Source of the DNA: Mongoliibacter ruber
GTDB taxonomy: Bacteria > Bacteroidota > Bacteroidia > Cytophagales > Cyclobacteriaceae
Assembly (NCBI RefSeq): GCF_003003005.1
Contig: NZ_PVTR01000004.1
Span: 298,117 to 362,116 of the forward strand
Direction: 5' to 3'
DNA: 64,000 bases
Under the pieces are notes generated by a model, which was given only the letters and a program-made list of their open reading frames with translations, searched no databases and was not told the DNA's origin. This document shows positions 9,563 to 17,271 of the stretch, in pieces (position 1 is the first letter of the stretch; each line of letters opens with the position of its first letter). The translations under genes were made by a program, and so were the position numbers.

Positions 9563-9691
9563 ATGGAATTGATAGAAAAGAATCTCAAATTTGATTTGAG
9601 CAAGTATGATGAGTTAAGTCTATCAGAACAAATTAAAAACCCAGGAAACCCTGGTATCAAGAACAACTTTGAAACTTTTTCAAATGCATAA
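9563..9691 (+). CDS. Possible 42-residue small protein
   Basis: A short ORF with an ATG at 9563 and TAA at 9689-9691 encodes an acidic, non-hydrophobic peptide: an N-terminal half of Leu/Lys/Asp/Ser type (LKFDLSKYDELSLSEQI), then NPGNPG and a Lys/Asn-rich tail. A terminator follows 160 nt later. The leader-like helix before an NPG turn is loosely like Bacteroidota peptide-precursor leaders, but there is no GG motif, no Cys-rich core and no modifying enzyme nearby. It may be chance. Confidence 0.22.
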   Translation: MELIEKNLKFDLSKYDELSLSEQIKNPGNPGIKNNFETFSNA

Positions 9692-9814
9692 CTTAAAGTA
9701 ATTATATCCTAACAAAACACAGAACTTAAGGTTTGACTTCTTTTAATTTACAGTTTCTTGCAGAATTTGATTTTTACTCAACACAAACTTTTTCTAGGCA
9801 TAGAAAATCACAAT

Positions 9815-9893
9815 ATTTAGTCATTAAATTCATACGGAGTTTATATGGGTGGATGACTCTTTCAAATTAAAATTGGAAAGGGTCATCTTTTTC
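9815..9893 (+). ncRNA. Candidate small RNA, family 1 copy B
   Basis: The element shares 'aaattcatacgga.ttta' and gggtg plus a gactcttt hairpin with 6500-6581. The hairpin pairs gatgactcttt (9852-9862) with aaagggtcatc (9877-9887) and is followed by TTTTT. There is no annotated gene immediately upstream except the doubtful 42-codon ORF, which supports an independent transcript. Confidence 0.4.
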
Positions 9894-10004
9894 AATACCT
9901 GTATTTATACAAATAAAATTCTGCTCGTAACTTCCTTATAAGATCATAATTCATAAAAAATTTAGCCCTAGTAATAATTCGTAAACGTCTCTTCAACAGA
10001 GATT

Positions 10005-10072
10005 ATTAAAACTTAATGGTAGAGTGTTAATTAATCAAAAAAGGTAAACTCAATAGGGTTTACTTTTTTTTT
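10005..10072 (+). ncRNA. Candidate small RNA/terminator, family 2 copy A
   Basis: A conserved 'agtgttaattaat' box precedes the stem ggtaaact/agggtttac and then nine T. The same box and stem recur at 10425-10487. No gene ends nearby on the plus strand. Confidence 0.4.
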
Positions 10073-10424
10073 AATGCTAGAAGTGTTTTACCAGTTGATT
10101 ATTTCCATTTCAAAATTGACAGTTTCAATTCTGATTCAAAACCTTAAAAACACAAGCTGAAGTCAACGAAAAGACAAAAGAAACCAGGAGGCTACGGTTA
10201 ATTTACTAAATTTTACATTCTCCCTAAATTTTACTGATTAACCTTTTTTTTACAGTGTTTTTTTTGAAAATTAACATTGTAAAAATTATACAAATCAGTT
10301 ATTCTGTAAAATATTAATTCGATTAAATATTCAATATTAATATTTTATTACACGAAATTGATTTTAATAAAAATTTAATATTAAGCACAAATACAAAAAG
10401 CCCTAAACATAGTATGAAGTGAAA

Positions 10425-10487
10425 GTTAGCACAGTGTTGATTAATTGGATAACTAAAAAGGTAAACCCATTCGGGTTTACTTTTTTC
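10425..10487 (+). ncRNA. Candidate small RNA/terminator, family 2 copy B
   Basis: The box agtgttgattaat is followed by a perfect hairpin, gtaaaccc (10461-10468) with gggtttac (10473-10480), loop attc, flanked by A5 and T6. The flanks make it bidirectional, so it could also terminate the bactofilin operon that ends 220 bp to the right on the minus strand. Confidence 0.45.
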
Positions 10488-10705
10488 ATTTTAAACAATT
10501 TTTTGGTTGTCTTTTTGTCACGGATTTACTGGTTTATACTCTTAAAACTAAACACATCTATATAGTCCAATTGAAGCGCTAAAATGCATTGAATGACGAA
10601 AAAGTAATAGAGGAAATATACATTTGATACTCAGCAATTTGTATGGTTTATCATTTTGAAATTAAAAAACTCTTCTCAATCATTAAATCAGCTCACTAAA
10701 ATCAC

Positions 10706-11224
10706 TTAAACCCATCCACCTCCAAAAATTTCAACAGGCTCCGAATCCACCTCATCAGACTTGTTGGAAGCATATTCTTTGTTCAATTCACTTCCGGACA
10801 TTATAGAATGCTTCTCGTTCATTGGGATATTTGAAATATCATAAGAATTACGTCTTGAGTTTCTGATTTCTTCAATATCGAGTGATGGAATGTTACGGTC
10901 AATTTGAATTTGACCTTGAATCCTCGCATTTTTATCAATAGAGATACTTTTTGTTGTCAAATCACCTGTCAATATTGCCTCTGAAGACAAGTTGATGCCT
11001 TCAGAGGCATAGATATCACCGTTGCAAGAACCAATAAGGTCTATCCATTTGGCATGAATAGGTCCAACGACTTCTGCTTTGGCAGCAATTACTACTTTTC
11101 CAGAACACAATACAGTCCCCTCCACCTTCCCTTCAATTCTAAGGTCTCCCTTTACCAAAACATCCCCGTTAAATACAAGACTTTTAGAAAAAATCGTTAC
11201 TGAAATATCCTTTTTACTACCCAT
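10706..11224 (-). CDS. Bactofilin
   Basis: A 172-residue cytoskeletal protein. The ATG at 11224 is preferred over the TTG one codon earlier. Residues about 15-110 are short beta-helix repeats (FNGDVLVKGDLRIEGKVEG, GDIYASEGINL, GDLTTKSISIDKNARIQG) typical of the polymerising bactofilin core. The proline- and serine-rich C-terminal tail is probably disordered. Bactofilins form nucleotide-free filaments that position cell-wall or morphogenetic factors at the membrane. The gene starts 17 bp after the stop of the actin-like gene in the same operon, which suggests that the two filament proteins act together. Confidence 0.93.
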   Translation of the reverse strand: MGSKKDISVTIFSKSLVFNGDVLVKGDLRIEGKVEGTVLCSGKVVIAAKAEVVGPIHAKWIDLIGSCNGDIYASEGINLSSEAILTGDLTTKSISIDKNARIQGQIQIDRNIPSLDIEEIRNSRRNSYDISNIPMNEKHSIMSGSELNKEYASNKSDEVDSEPVEIFGGGWV

Positions 11225-11241
11225 CAATTTATCTATGTTGT

Positions 11242-12273
11242 TTAAACTTCCACTTTAAAAGTGCAAATTACTGTTGTGGAGTTACCGATATCCAAGCCCA
11301 TTGCTCTTCCTCTATCGCCTCCATTTGAAATCAAACTATTAAAACAATAACCTTTGGCTGCAAGGTGAGCTGCATCTTCAGGCACATTGACATCAAGAAT
11401 ATCTATGAATTCTTCTTGGAAACATTCAGATAGATCATTATAAAGGGCTCCACCTCCCGCCAAAAACATAGTATTAGACTTTTCGAAGTCATTATCATCA
11501 AAAGCCTTTCTTAAAGCAGGTGACACAACATCCTCATAATACTGCCTTAAAACTTTGCGCTTCAAATCCGATAGGTCAACTCTTTTTCTGTTCAGGAATA
11601 TAAATGAATTTCTAAAAGCCGTATCTAGCTGATGCTCGTTTTTAAGATCTAAATAGTATGTCTTGGTGAGTTCGGCTTCCAGGAGTTTGACTGCATACCT
11701 TAGACCAAAAGTAGAAACAGAGGAGCGTTGCACCAACCCACCTTCTGTAGACAATATAGCCTCGAATGTTCCGTAGCCTAAACTGACCATAAAGAAATTT
11801 CCTTTAGCCACACCTTGTTTCCTTAGCGCTAAAGCACAACTTACAGCTTCAGGCATGATATAAGCTTTGTCAACCTCAGTGACGACCCTTTTTTTCCCAC
11901 CATTGGAAAAAGTAGAAGTGTCGAATTCCAAAATATGTTCTCCAACAAGCATTTCTCTTGCCGGTTCTTTATACAGTTGATAAGTAGAGAATGGGAAACC
12001 TGTTGTCAAAGTTATTGGATTCCCTATTTTGTGAAAACCTAGAAGTAGTCCAGACTTCAAAAGTACCTTATAATCTAACTCATCCGGTGCACCGTTTATG
12101 TTTTTATGAGGAGACACCCCTTCAGAAAGGGCTAAATTCCCAACTATATAAGGTGTACCATTATTCATAATTTTCAAACCATTCACAAGGTCTTTTGATA
12201 CAAACCTTAAATCGATATTATTACTTTCATAAACACTGGGTATTTGCTCTACCTCTAAAATATATTCTGTCAT
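11242..12273 (-). CDS. Actin/ParM-like ATPase, apparently circularly permuted
   Basis: A 343-residue ASKHA-fold protein. ParM-like segments occur in the order NGTPYIVGNLAL (about 38-49), PITLTTGFPFSTYQLY (about 86-101), YIMPEAVSCALAL, a phosphate-2-like SLGYGTFEA (about 162-170, with Ser where Asp is usual) and the adenosine motif FLAGGGA (about 268-274). The phosphate-1 motif, normally within the first 20 residues, is missing there and instead ends the protein as MGLDIGNSTTVICTF (from residue 325, D328). This is what a circular permutation would give. It is cotranscribed with bactofilin. Filament formation is likely. The Asp-to-Ser change may slow hydrolysis. Confidence 0.8.
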   Translation of the reverse strand: MTEYILEVEQIPSVYESNNIDLRFVSKDLVNGLKIMNNGTPYIVGNLALSEGVSPHKNINGAPDELDYKVLLKSGLLLGFHKIGNPITLTTGFPFSTYQLYKEPAREMLVGEHILEFDTSTFSNGGKKRVVTEVDKAYIMPEAVSCALALRKQGVAKGNFFMVSLGYGTFEAILSTEGGLVQRSSVSTFGLRYAVKLLEAELTKTYYLDLKNEHQLDTAFRNSFIFLNRKRVDLSDLKRKVLRQYYEDVVSPALRKAFDDNDFEKSNTMFLAGGGALYNDLSECFQEEFIDILDVNVPEDAAHLAAKGYCFNSLISNGGDRGRAMGLDIGNSTTVICTFKVEV

Positions 12274-12999
12274 TATTGCAATTGGGTTTTAGGTTGAATA
12301 AGAAATTATATTTAGCTAATAAATAGAAAACCAAGGGTAATAGATCTTTCTATTTATGCAAAATTACAATTTGAGCCCGAACCTGAATATCATTACACTT
12401 TTCTGTAAATGAAAAGCACTCAAAACCCTTAAGATGTCATCTTTAATAAATTTTTAATCCAAAATACCTGCTCTGCAAGGAAGGTATCGCTCAATTTATA
12501 TTGTTCAAAATTGGGCAAGAGATTGGAAAATAAAAGCATCTATTTCTGAACAAAACCAGATAAACACAGTTAACGAGAACTTCTTTTTTAAGCCGAACAG
12601 TCTCATTCAAATGATATAATTGTTTTTTAAGATTTTTTTCCAGTGCATGAAAAGAACTATATATAAAGTTCAAATAACTCCTAAAAACAGGGACGACATG
12701 CGCTTAATTAACAAATAACAACACATGAAACACTTCTTTGAGATTTACAAAAAAGAAAACATTAGATTCAAAAAATATTCAATCTGAGGAGATTTAAATT
12801 GATACAATTATCCTATTCGGTATTCATTAAATTATCTCAATCACCTTACAAATCCCCCAGATTAAATGTTTAAAGTCACCAGAAAACATCACTTTTTATA
12901 GTCAATTCATTAAAAATCGAGTCCAATGCGGATAAGATAATAGACTATAATTATGAAGTGAAAAGCCATAATATTATTAACTGAAAAAAATTCACCCAC
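12274..12999. other. 726 bp intergenic region
   Basis: This is the shared upstream region of the actin-like/bactofilin operon (minus) and the gene at 13000 (plus). It is AT-rich. A 60-codon minus-strand frame at 12491-12673 has random composition and no plausible start context. No repeat, hairpin with T-tract or RNA signature was found. Confidence 0.4.
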
Positions 13000-13623
13000 A
13001 TGCATTTCTTCGATTCTCTACAGCTTATTGCTACAGGATATATCACAAAGAAAAAAGATCTTTATGGAAAAGATGTTCATTTCACTTTCCGAAGTAAATC
13101 AGATTATTTTGATCCTTTTAGACTTATTTTAGACCAGTACTTTAAGATTACCTTATATCCAAAAATATCTCATAATCAATTGAATGAGAATTTCACTCAA
13201 TTAACTGAGGTTCACAAACAGGCTGAAGACAAAAAAGCTAAAGTGATCGTCAAAATCCCTTTAGATATGGGTCTACTTAAAATAAAACGTTTGGTAATCA
13301 AAGAACAAAAAAGGACTACTTCTCTATATATGGCTTTCCTAGAGGAAAAACTCTTATTTTCTTTACATAAGAAATATGATTATGGAAATGAACTCCAAGA
13401 GGTGTTAAATATTATTGATCCATTGAATACCAAAAGTAATTTGCTGAATAACCAACTTGAAAATAACAATTCATTTGTATTTGAAAACTCCAAAAATGAA
13501 ATGTGTTTTATTGAGAAATTAGTCCATACACATGTTTTTTATGTATCAGACTCAACCAAGTTCGAAAAAGTGTGTGAAGAACTGAAGACATATCCAATAC
13601 AAAGTATGTCAATCAAAGAGTAA
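13000..13623 (+). CDS. Hypothetical protein, 207 residues
   Basis: A soluble protein, Lys/Asn/Leu-rich, without signal peptide or membrane helix. The family is not recognised. The N-terminal half alternates hydrophobic and charged residues (DPFRLILDQYFKITLYP, KVIVKIPLDMGLLKIKRLVIKE) as in a mixed alpha/beta domain. The C-terminus contains an Asn-rich linker (NLLNNQLENNNSF). It is unaccompanied, with about 200 bp gaps on both sides, and is co-directional with the DUF218 gene downstream. Confidence 0.6.
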   Translation: MHFFDSLQLIATGYITKKKDLYGKDVHFTFRSKSDYFDPFRLILDQYFKITLYPKISHNQLNENFTQLTEVHKQAEDKKAKVIVKIPLDMGLLKIKRLVIKEQKRTTSLYMAFLEEKLLFSLHKKYDYGNELQEVLNIIDPLNTKSNLLNNQLENNNSFVFENSKNEMCFIEKLVHTHVFYVSDSTKFEKVCEELKTYPIQSMSIKE

Positions 13624-13839
13624 TATCTCGGCCTAAGTGCCTAATTAAAAATTCATTTTTTAACCTAATATCACTTTAAGTAAAATTTTAAATCCTCAAA
13701 AACCCAGAGACTTATTCGCTAAAAAAACTATCTATACTCTTTATTTACAATATGTTGCATATTGATTATTTTATTAGTTATCATATAGTAGAAGTATTAC
13801 TTTTAATAGATATTAAATATCAAAGTAAGATTTCCGCTA

Positions 13840-14610
13840 ATGTCAACTATTAAAAAATATATTAAACCTATTATTATCAATCCTGATTTCATCATAAGCA
13901 TTCTATTGTTTCTGCCCTTGTTTTATTTTTTACAGAATCCAATATTGATTGGTTTGATTTATTTACTTACATGTGTGATTTTAGGCCCTTTGACTTTTTT
14001 CATCATTAATTCCATTGAAAACAAATTTGACACTTTAGACGAAAAAGGTCTTTCAAACCCAATTCTCGTATTGGGAGGAGGTCATACACCGGATTTAAAT
14101 TTACCATCAAATCAACAATTGACTTCAGGGGCATTGGGCAGGGTAATGGAAGGCCTAAGGGTTTATCACATGTCAAATTCCAAATTATTCGTCCTGTCAG
14201 GATGTAGTGTAATGCCAGGCCATCCTACTCAGGCGGAGATTCAGGAAAATATGTTGCTTGGAATTGGAAGTATTCGTCCAAATTCAATTATCAGGCTGGA
14301 TGATCCTACGACCACTGAAGAAGAAGCTAAAGCCTTTCAGGATATTTTTGGCGATATTTCACCTATTTTAGTGACTAAAGCGATACATATGCCAAGGGCA
14401 AACCTTACATTCAGAAACCTGGGAATAACACCAATTCCAGCACCTTGTAATTACATATTTAAAGAAAATCGGATAGCATGGAGTAAATGCTTTATCCCTG
14501 CTTTTAGCCACGCTCCATTCCTTGGAGAATTACTTAAAGAAGTGTTTGGTATATTTTATTTATCCTTAAGATCTAACCCTATACCGAAACAAGTTTTAAA
14601 CAGAGTATAA
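13840..14610 (+). CDS. YdcF/ElyC-like DUF218 membrane protein
   Basis: A 256-residue protein with two N-terminal transmembrane helices (about 12-60) followed by a DUF218 domain: NPILVLGGGHTPD, a mid-domain LFVLSGCSVMPGHPTQAE, EEEAKAFQDIF and VTKAIHMPRANLTFRNLGI. The family includes ElyC/SanA/YdcF, envelope-associated proteins linked to wall and lipid-carrier homeostasis. The exact reaction is unknown. Length and order match the family. It stands alone. Confidence 0.85.
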   Translation: MSTIKKYIKPIIINPDFIISILLFLPLFYFLQNPILIGLIYLLTCVILGPLTFFIINSIENKFDTLDEKGLSNPILVLGGGHTPDLNLPSNQQLTSGALGRVMEGLRVYHMSNSKLFVLSGCSVMPGHPTQAEIQENMLLGIGSIRPNSIIRLDDPTTTEEEAKAFQDIFGDISPILVTKAIHMPRANLTFRNLGITPIPAPCNYIFKENRIAWSKCFIPAFSHAPFLGELLKEVFGIFYLSLRSNPIPKQVLNRV

Positions 14611-15066
14611 GATCATGCTTGGTAAAGCTGCTTGAAAAATCCACATTCCTCCTACCCCACACTGAATATTTTTAACATTCAACTTCACTCCTTTGCACTT
14701 TTCTCTATCGTACCCTACTCCTGAATTCAAAAAACACATTGAAACGATTTAAAAGAGAACGTCACAACACCTCATTTACTTTCAATGACGAAAAACAGAA
14801 TTACATTATTGATATTTTTTTTAATTGTCCGGAATAATAGAAATTAATAATGTAAACATAAGACCCCTTAAAAAGGGTAGTTTTTAAAGTGTAAATGGAC
14901 ACCATATTTCATAGGGAAGTGTAGAAAGCATGTTCATTAGGTCTTTTTTTCCTATCCTGTGATATCGAAATTCAATTCACTTGTATAGTTGATACTTCTA
15001 AAAATATCTTCTATCCCTTTTGCAACTGATAATATCTTTTTTTTGTGACCGATTAACTAAAAAATT
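14611..15066. other. 456 bp upstream of the NTQ rhodopsin
   Basis: AT-rich. The only structure seen is at about 14858-14950, where an acccctt/aagggt hairpin lies inside a wider aagacc (start) / ggtctt (end) pairing followed by seven T. This could be a structured leader or small RNA but is weak. No coding frame. Confidence 0.35.
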
Positions 15067-15822
15067 ATGATAATTCAAATTACCGCAGAAATCGCTGGAC
15101 TTGGAATTATTGACAATAGTAACCACAATTCCATCACATCTTTTATGGGCTTTTTGGCTATGCTATGCTCCACGGCATTTTTCTTTTTTGAGAGGAATTC
15201 AGTACCACGAAAATGGAAGACCTCTCAATTGGTTTCTGTTTCGATTACAGGAGTATCTACTCTATATTTTTTCTTAGTATTGAATTTTAATATGACTACA
15301 GGAAACAGCCCTATAGCTCTGAAGTATGCCAACTGGATGTTTACAGTTTCTTTGATATGTGTGCAGTTTTACTTACTTACTAAGCCAAATGGCACAAAAC
15401 CCACAACCTTGTTTAAAATGATTTTAGCTTCGATGATCATGCTGATGACCGGGTATATTGGCGAAACCATCGATATTGAAAACAATATTCAATGGGGAAT
15501 CGCATCTTCTTTTGGCTACTTTTACATCATATTTGAAGTTTTTGCGGGTGATATTTACATGCATTCCAGAGATTCAAAAAGTCCTGAATTGTTAAGGGCT
15601 ATGTTTTTTCTGAAAATTTTAATTACACTTGGTTGGTCAATTTACCCGATCGGATACATGATTCTTCCAGGGAATCTTTTGTCAACAGTTTTTGAAGTCA
15701 ATCACATTTATTCATTCTACAACATCGCAGATTCTATAAATAAAATCGGCTTTGGTCTGGTGATCTATTCAATGGCTATAGCTGAGACAAAAAAATACAG
15801 CAAAGCCAAAGTACATGCTTAA
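15067..15822 (+). CDS. Microbial rhodopsin with NTQ motif and Lys86
   Basis: A 251-residue seven-helix rhodopsin, co-linear without gaps with the proteorhodopsin at 23724-24479. Schiff-base Lys is K226 (DSINKIGFG) and D222 is kept. In helix C, KYANWMFTVSLICVQF replaces the pump motif: D89N, T93 kept, E100Q. This gives NTQ, the signature of light-driven chloride pumps. R86 is K, P95 is S and the counterion-stabilising H67 is Y. These changes abolish the proton acceptor and donor, so outward proton pumping is not expected. Chloride transport, photosensing or a photochromic decoy remain possible. A terminator shared with the convergent GAF/PAS gene follows. Confidence 0.92.
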   Translation: MIIQITAEIAGLGIIDNSNHNSITSFMGFLAMLCSTAFFFFERNSVPRKWKTSQLVSVSITGVSTLYFFLVLNFNMTTGNSPIALKYANWMFTVSLICVQFYLLTKPNGTKPTTLFKMILASMIMLMTGYIGETIDIENNIQWGIASSFGYFYIIFEVFAGDIYMHSRDSKSPELLRAMFFLKILITLGWSIYPIGYMILPGNLLSTVFEVNHIYSFYNIADSINKIGFGLVIYSMAIAETKKYSKAKVHA

Positions 15823-15843
15823 TTTTTCTGTGCTGGAACTTAT

Positions 15844-15878
15844 AAAAAATCAGCCAATTTAGAAATTACTGATTTTTT
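15844..15878. terminator. Bidirectional terminator between convergent genes
   Basis: A perfect 10 bp stem, aaaaaatcag (15844-15853) with ctgatttttt (15869-15878), has an A-tract on one side and a T-tract on the other. It can serve both the rhodopsin (plus) and the GAF/PAS gene (minus). Confidence 0.85.
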
Positions 15879-15912
15879 CAATATTGGAATCTGCTCTGTT
15901 TTCACCTGTTTA

Positions 15913-17013
15913 TCAATTCTCCTTCCAATTTTGCTTCAGGTAACTTTTCAAATCGTAATATTCATTATTTAAGCGAGAAATAAATTCATCAAGGGTATTG
16001 GTTTCGCCGTGCAATACCTTGATCAATTCATTCTTATCCTCTTGAGAGACGTCAGAAGTCTGAAGGATGTCAACTATTCCCAACATATTGGCAATGGGTT
16101 TTCTGATAACATGGGAAATATCAAACAGCATTTTCTCAAGAGTTTCAAGGTGCACCTTCTTTTGGGTAATTTCCTGAATCACACCAAACCATACGACTTC
16201 ATTCTCTGATCTTTTTTCAGGATTTGCTATCATCCAATGCCATTTTGAAACATGTTCATCAAGCAAGACCTTGTATTCCGTTTCAATAGGTTTTAGTGAT
16301 CGATAAGAATCCCTAAAAAGCTCTAAAACAGCTTCCTTATTTTCAATGTAATCGAGCAATAATGTTGGACTTTTTTTGAGCTTATCAGGAGATAAATCGG
16401 GGACAATCTTCTGGATCCCCTCACTCATAAAAATAAACTTCAACTCCCCTTGACTATTAAAGGACAATTTAAAAATAGCTCCCGGTGCAAGATCTGTCAA
16501 TTTCTTGAGTCTATATGCATTATACTCAATCTCTTGATTTTTTTCAATCATCAATTTCCTGGTTTCCATATAATTCATAACCTTTTTGGAAATTAATTCA
16601 AGAGCCTCGTATTTTTTAGGGTCATACTCCCTTTTTTTGTAATCCACTACGCAAACAGTACCCAACACATTCCCCAAATCAGACACAAGTGGTGCGCTGG
16701 CATAAAACTTAATCCCTCCCTCACATGTAACTCTATCGCTATTTTTCACACGGAAATCTGTCTCAGGATTCTCAATCACCAAAATATCATTGGGCTTATT
16801 CAGTGTATGTTGACAAAATGTTTCCTCAATTTTATCTTCATCCGAATCAATCCCTATTTTGGCCTTAAACCATTGCCTTTTGTCGTCAATAAAGGATATA
16901 AGAGAAACCGGGGTGTCAAAAATGGCACTTGCTATTTTTGCCAAATCATCTAATTCGTCTTCAGGAGGTGTATCTAATATGTAATATGACTTTAAATCTT
17001 CGAGTCTATTCAT
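15913..17013 (-). CDS. GAF-PAS-HisKA protein lacking a HATPase domain
   Basis: A 366-residue soluble protein. The GAF domain (about 20-165) has the HISF/GAF signature FDTPVSLISFIDDKRQWFK, FCQHTL and YASAPLV. The PAS domain (about 170-290) ends in VVWFGVIQEIT. A HisKA-like dimerisation segment (about 295-345) has the H-box-like FDISHVIRKPIANMLG. The protein then stops 20 residues later, with no ATP-binding domain, so it cannot autophosphorylate by itself. It could be a phosphotransfer or dimerising sensor that another kinase phosphorylates. It converges on the NTQ rhodopsin gene. No operon partner is visible. Confidence 0.85.
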   Translation of the reverse strand: MNRLEDLKSYYILDTPPEDELDDLAKIASAIFDTPVSLISFIDDKRQWFKAKIGIDSDEDKIEETFCQHTLNKPNDILVIENPETDFRVKNSDRVTCEGGIKFYASAPLVSDLGNVLGTVCVVDYKKREYDPKKYEALELISKKVMNYMETRKLMIEKNQEIEYNAYRLKKLTDLAPGAIFKLSFNSQGELKFIFMSEGIQKIVPDLSPDKLKKSPTLLLDYIENKEAVLELFRDSYRSLKPIETEYKVLLDEHVSKWHWMIANPEKRSENEVVWFGVIQEITQKKVHLETLEKMLFDISHVIRKPIANMLGIVDILQTSDVSQEDKNELIKVLHGETNTLDEFISRLNNEYYDLKSYLKQNWKEN

Positions 17014-17145
17014 AATCTCTTGCTTTGGAGTACTCTATAATATAGAAATAAAATGAAGGTATATCAACCAAAAACATTTCTTTAAGGGGAAGATTGGGGT
17101 AGTAAAAACCTAATAGTTCATGTATTTTTTATAGTTTTTCGGCAA

Positions 17146-17200
17146 TCACTCCGATTAGTCGGAGCAAGCTCGATTTCATTGATCCACACGATATGGTATT
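17146..17200. repeat. Dispersed palindromic repeat, copy 1
   Basis: A perfect hairpin ctccga-ttag-tcggag (17150-17165) is followed by 'caagctcgatttcat'. The same core (gattagtcgg ... gctcgattt) recurs at 22922-23048 and 23280-23375. Confidence 0.6.
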
Positions 17201-17271
17201 TAATAGAATTTGGCTTAAGCCGATTGTTATATGAGAATTCTTTCAATTAAAGGATGAGATGATTTTCAATT

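Larger units (their letters stand above)
9319..10705. other. Gene-poor 1.4 kb with several terminator-like hairpins
   Basis: No long reading frame here resembles a protein. The stretch contains a possible 42-codon ORF (9563-9691), a family-1 hairpin element (9815-9893) and two family-2 elements (10005-10072 and 10425-10487). All are oriented as plus-strand transcripts. Between them the DNA is very AT-rich. It reads best as a cluster of small RNA or small ORF units. Confidence 0.5.

Noticed and set aside
9337-9666. A 109-codon minus-strand frame
   Set aside because: Composition is random (Ser, Cys, Phe), there is no start context, and it is antisense to the more plausible 42-codon ORF.
12491-12673. 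A 60-codon minus-strand frame
   Set aside because: Random-looking sequence in an AT-rich gap, with no recognisable feature.
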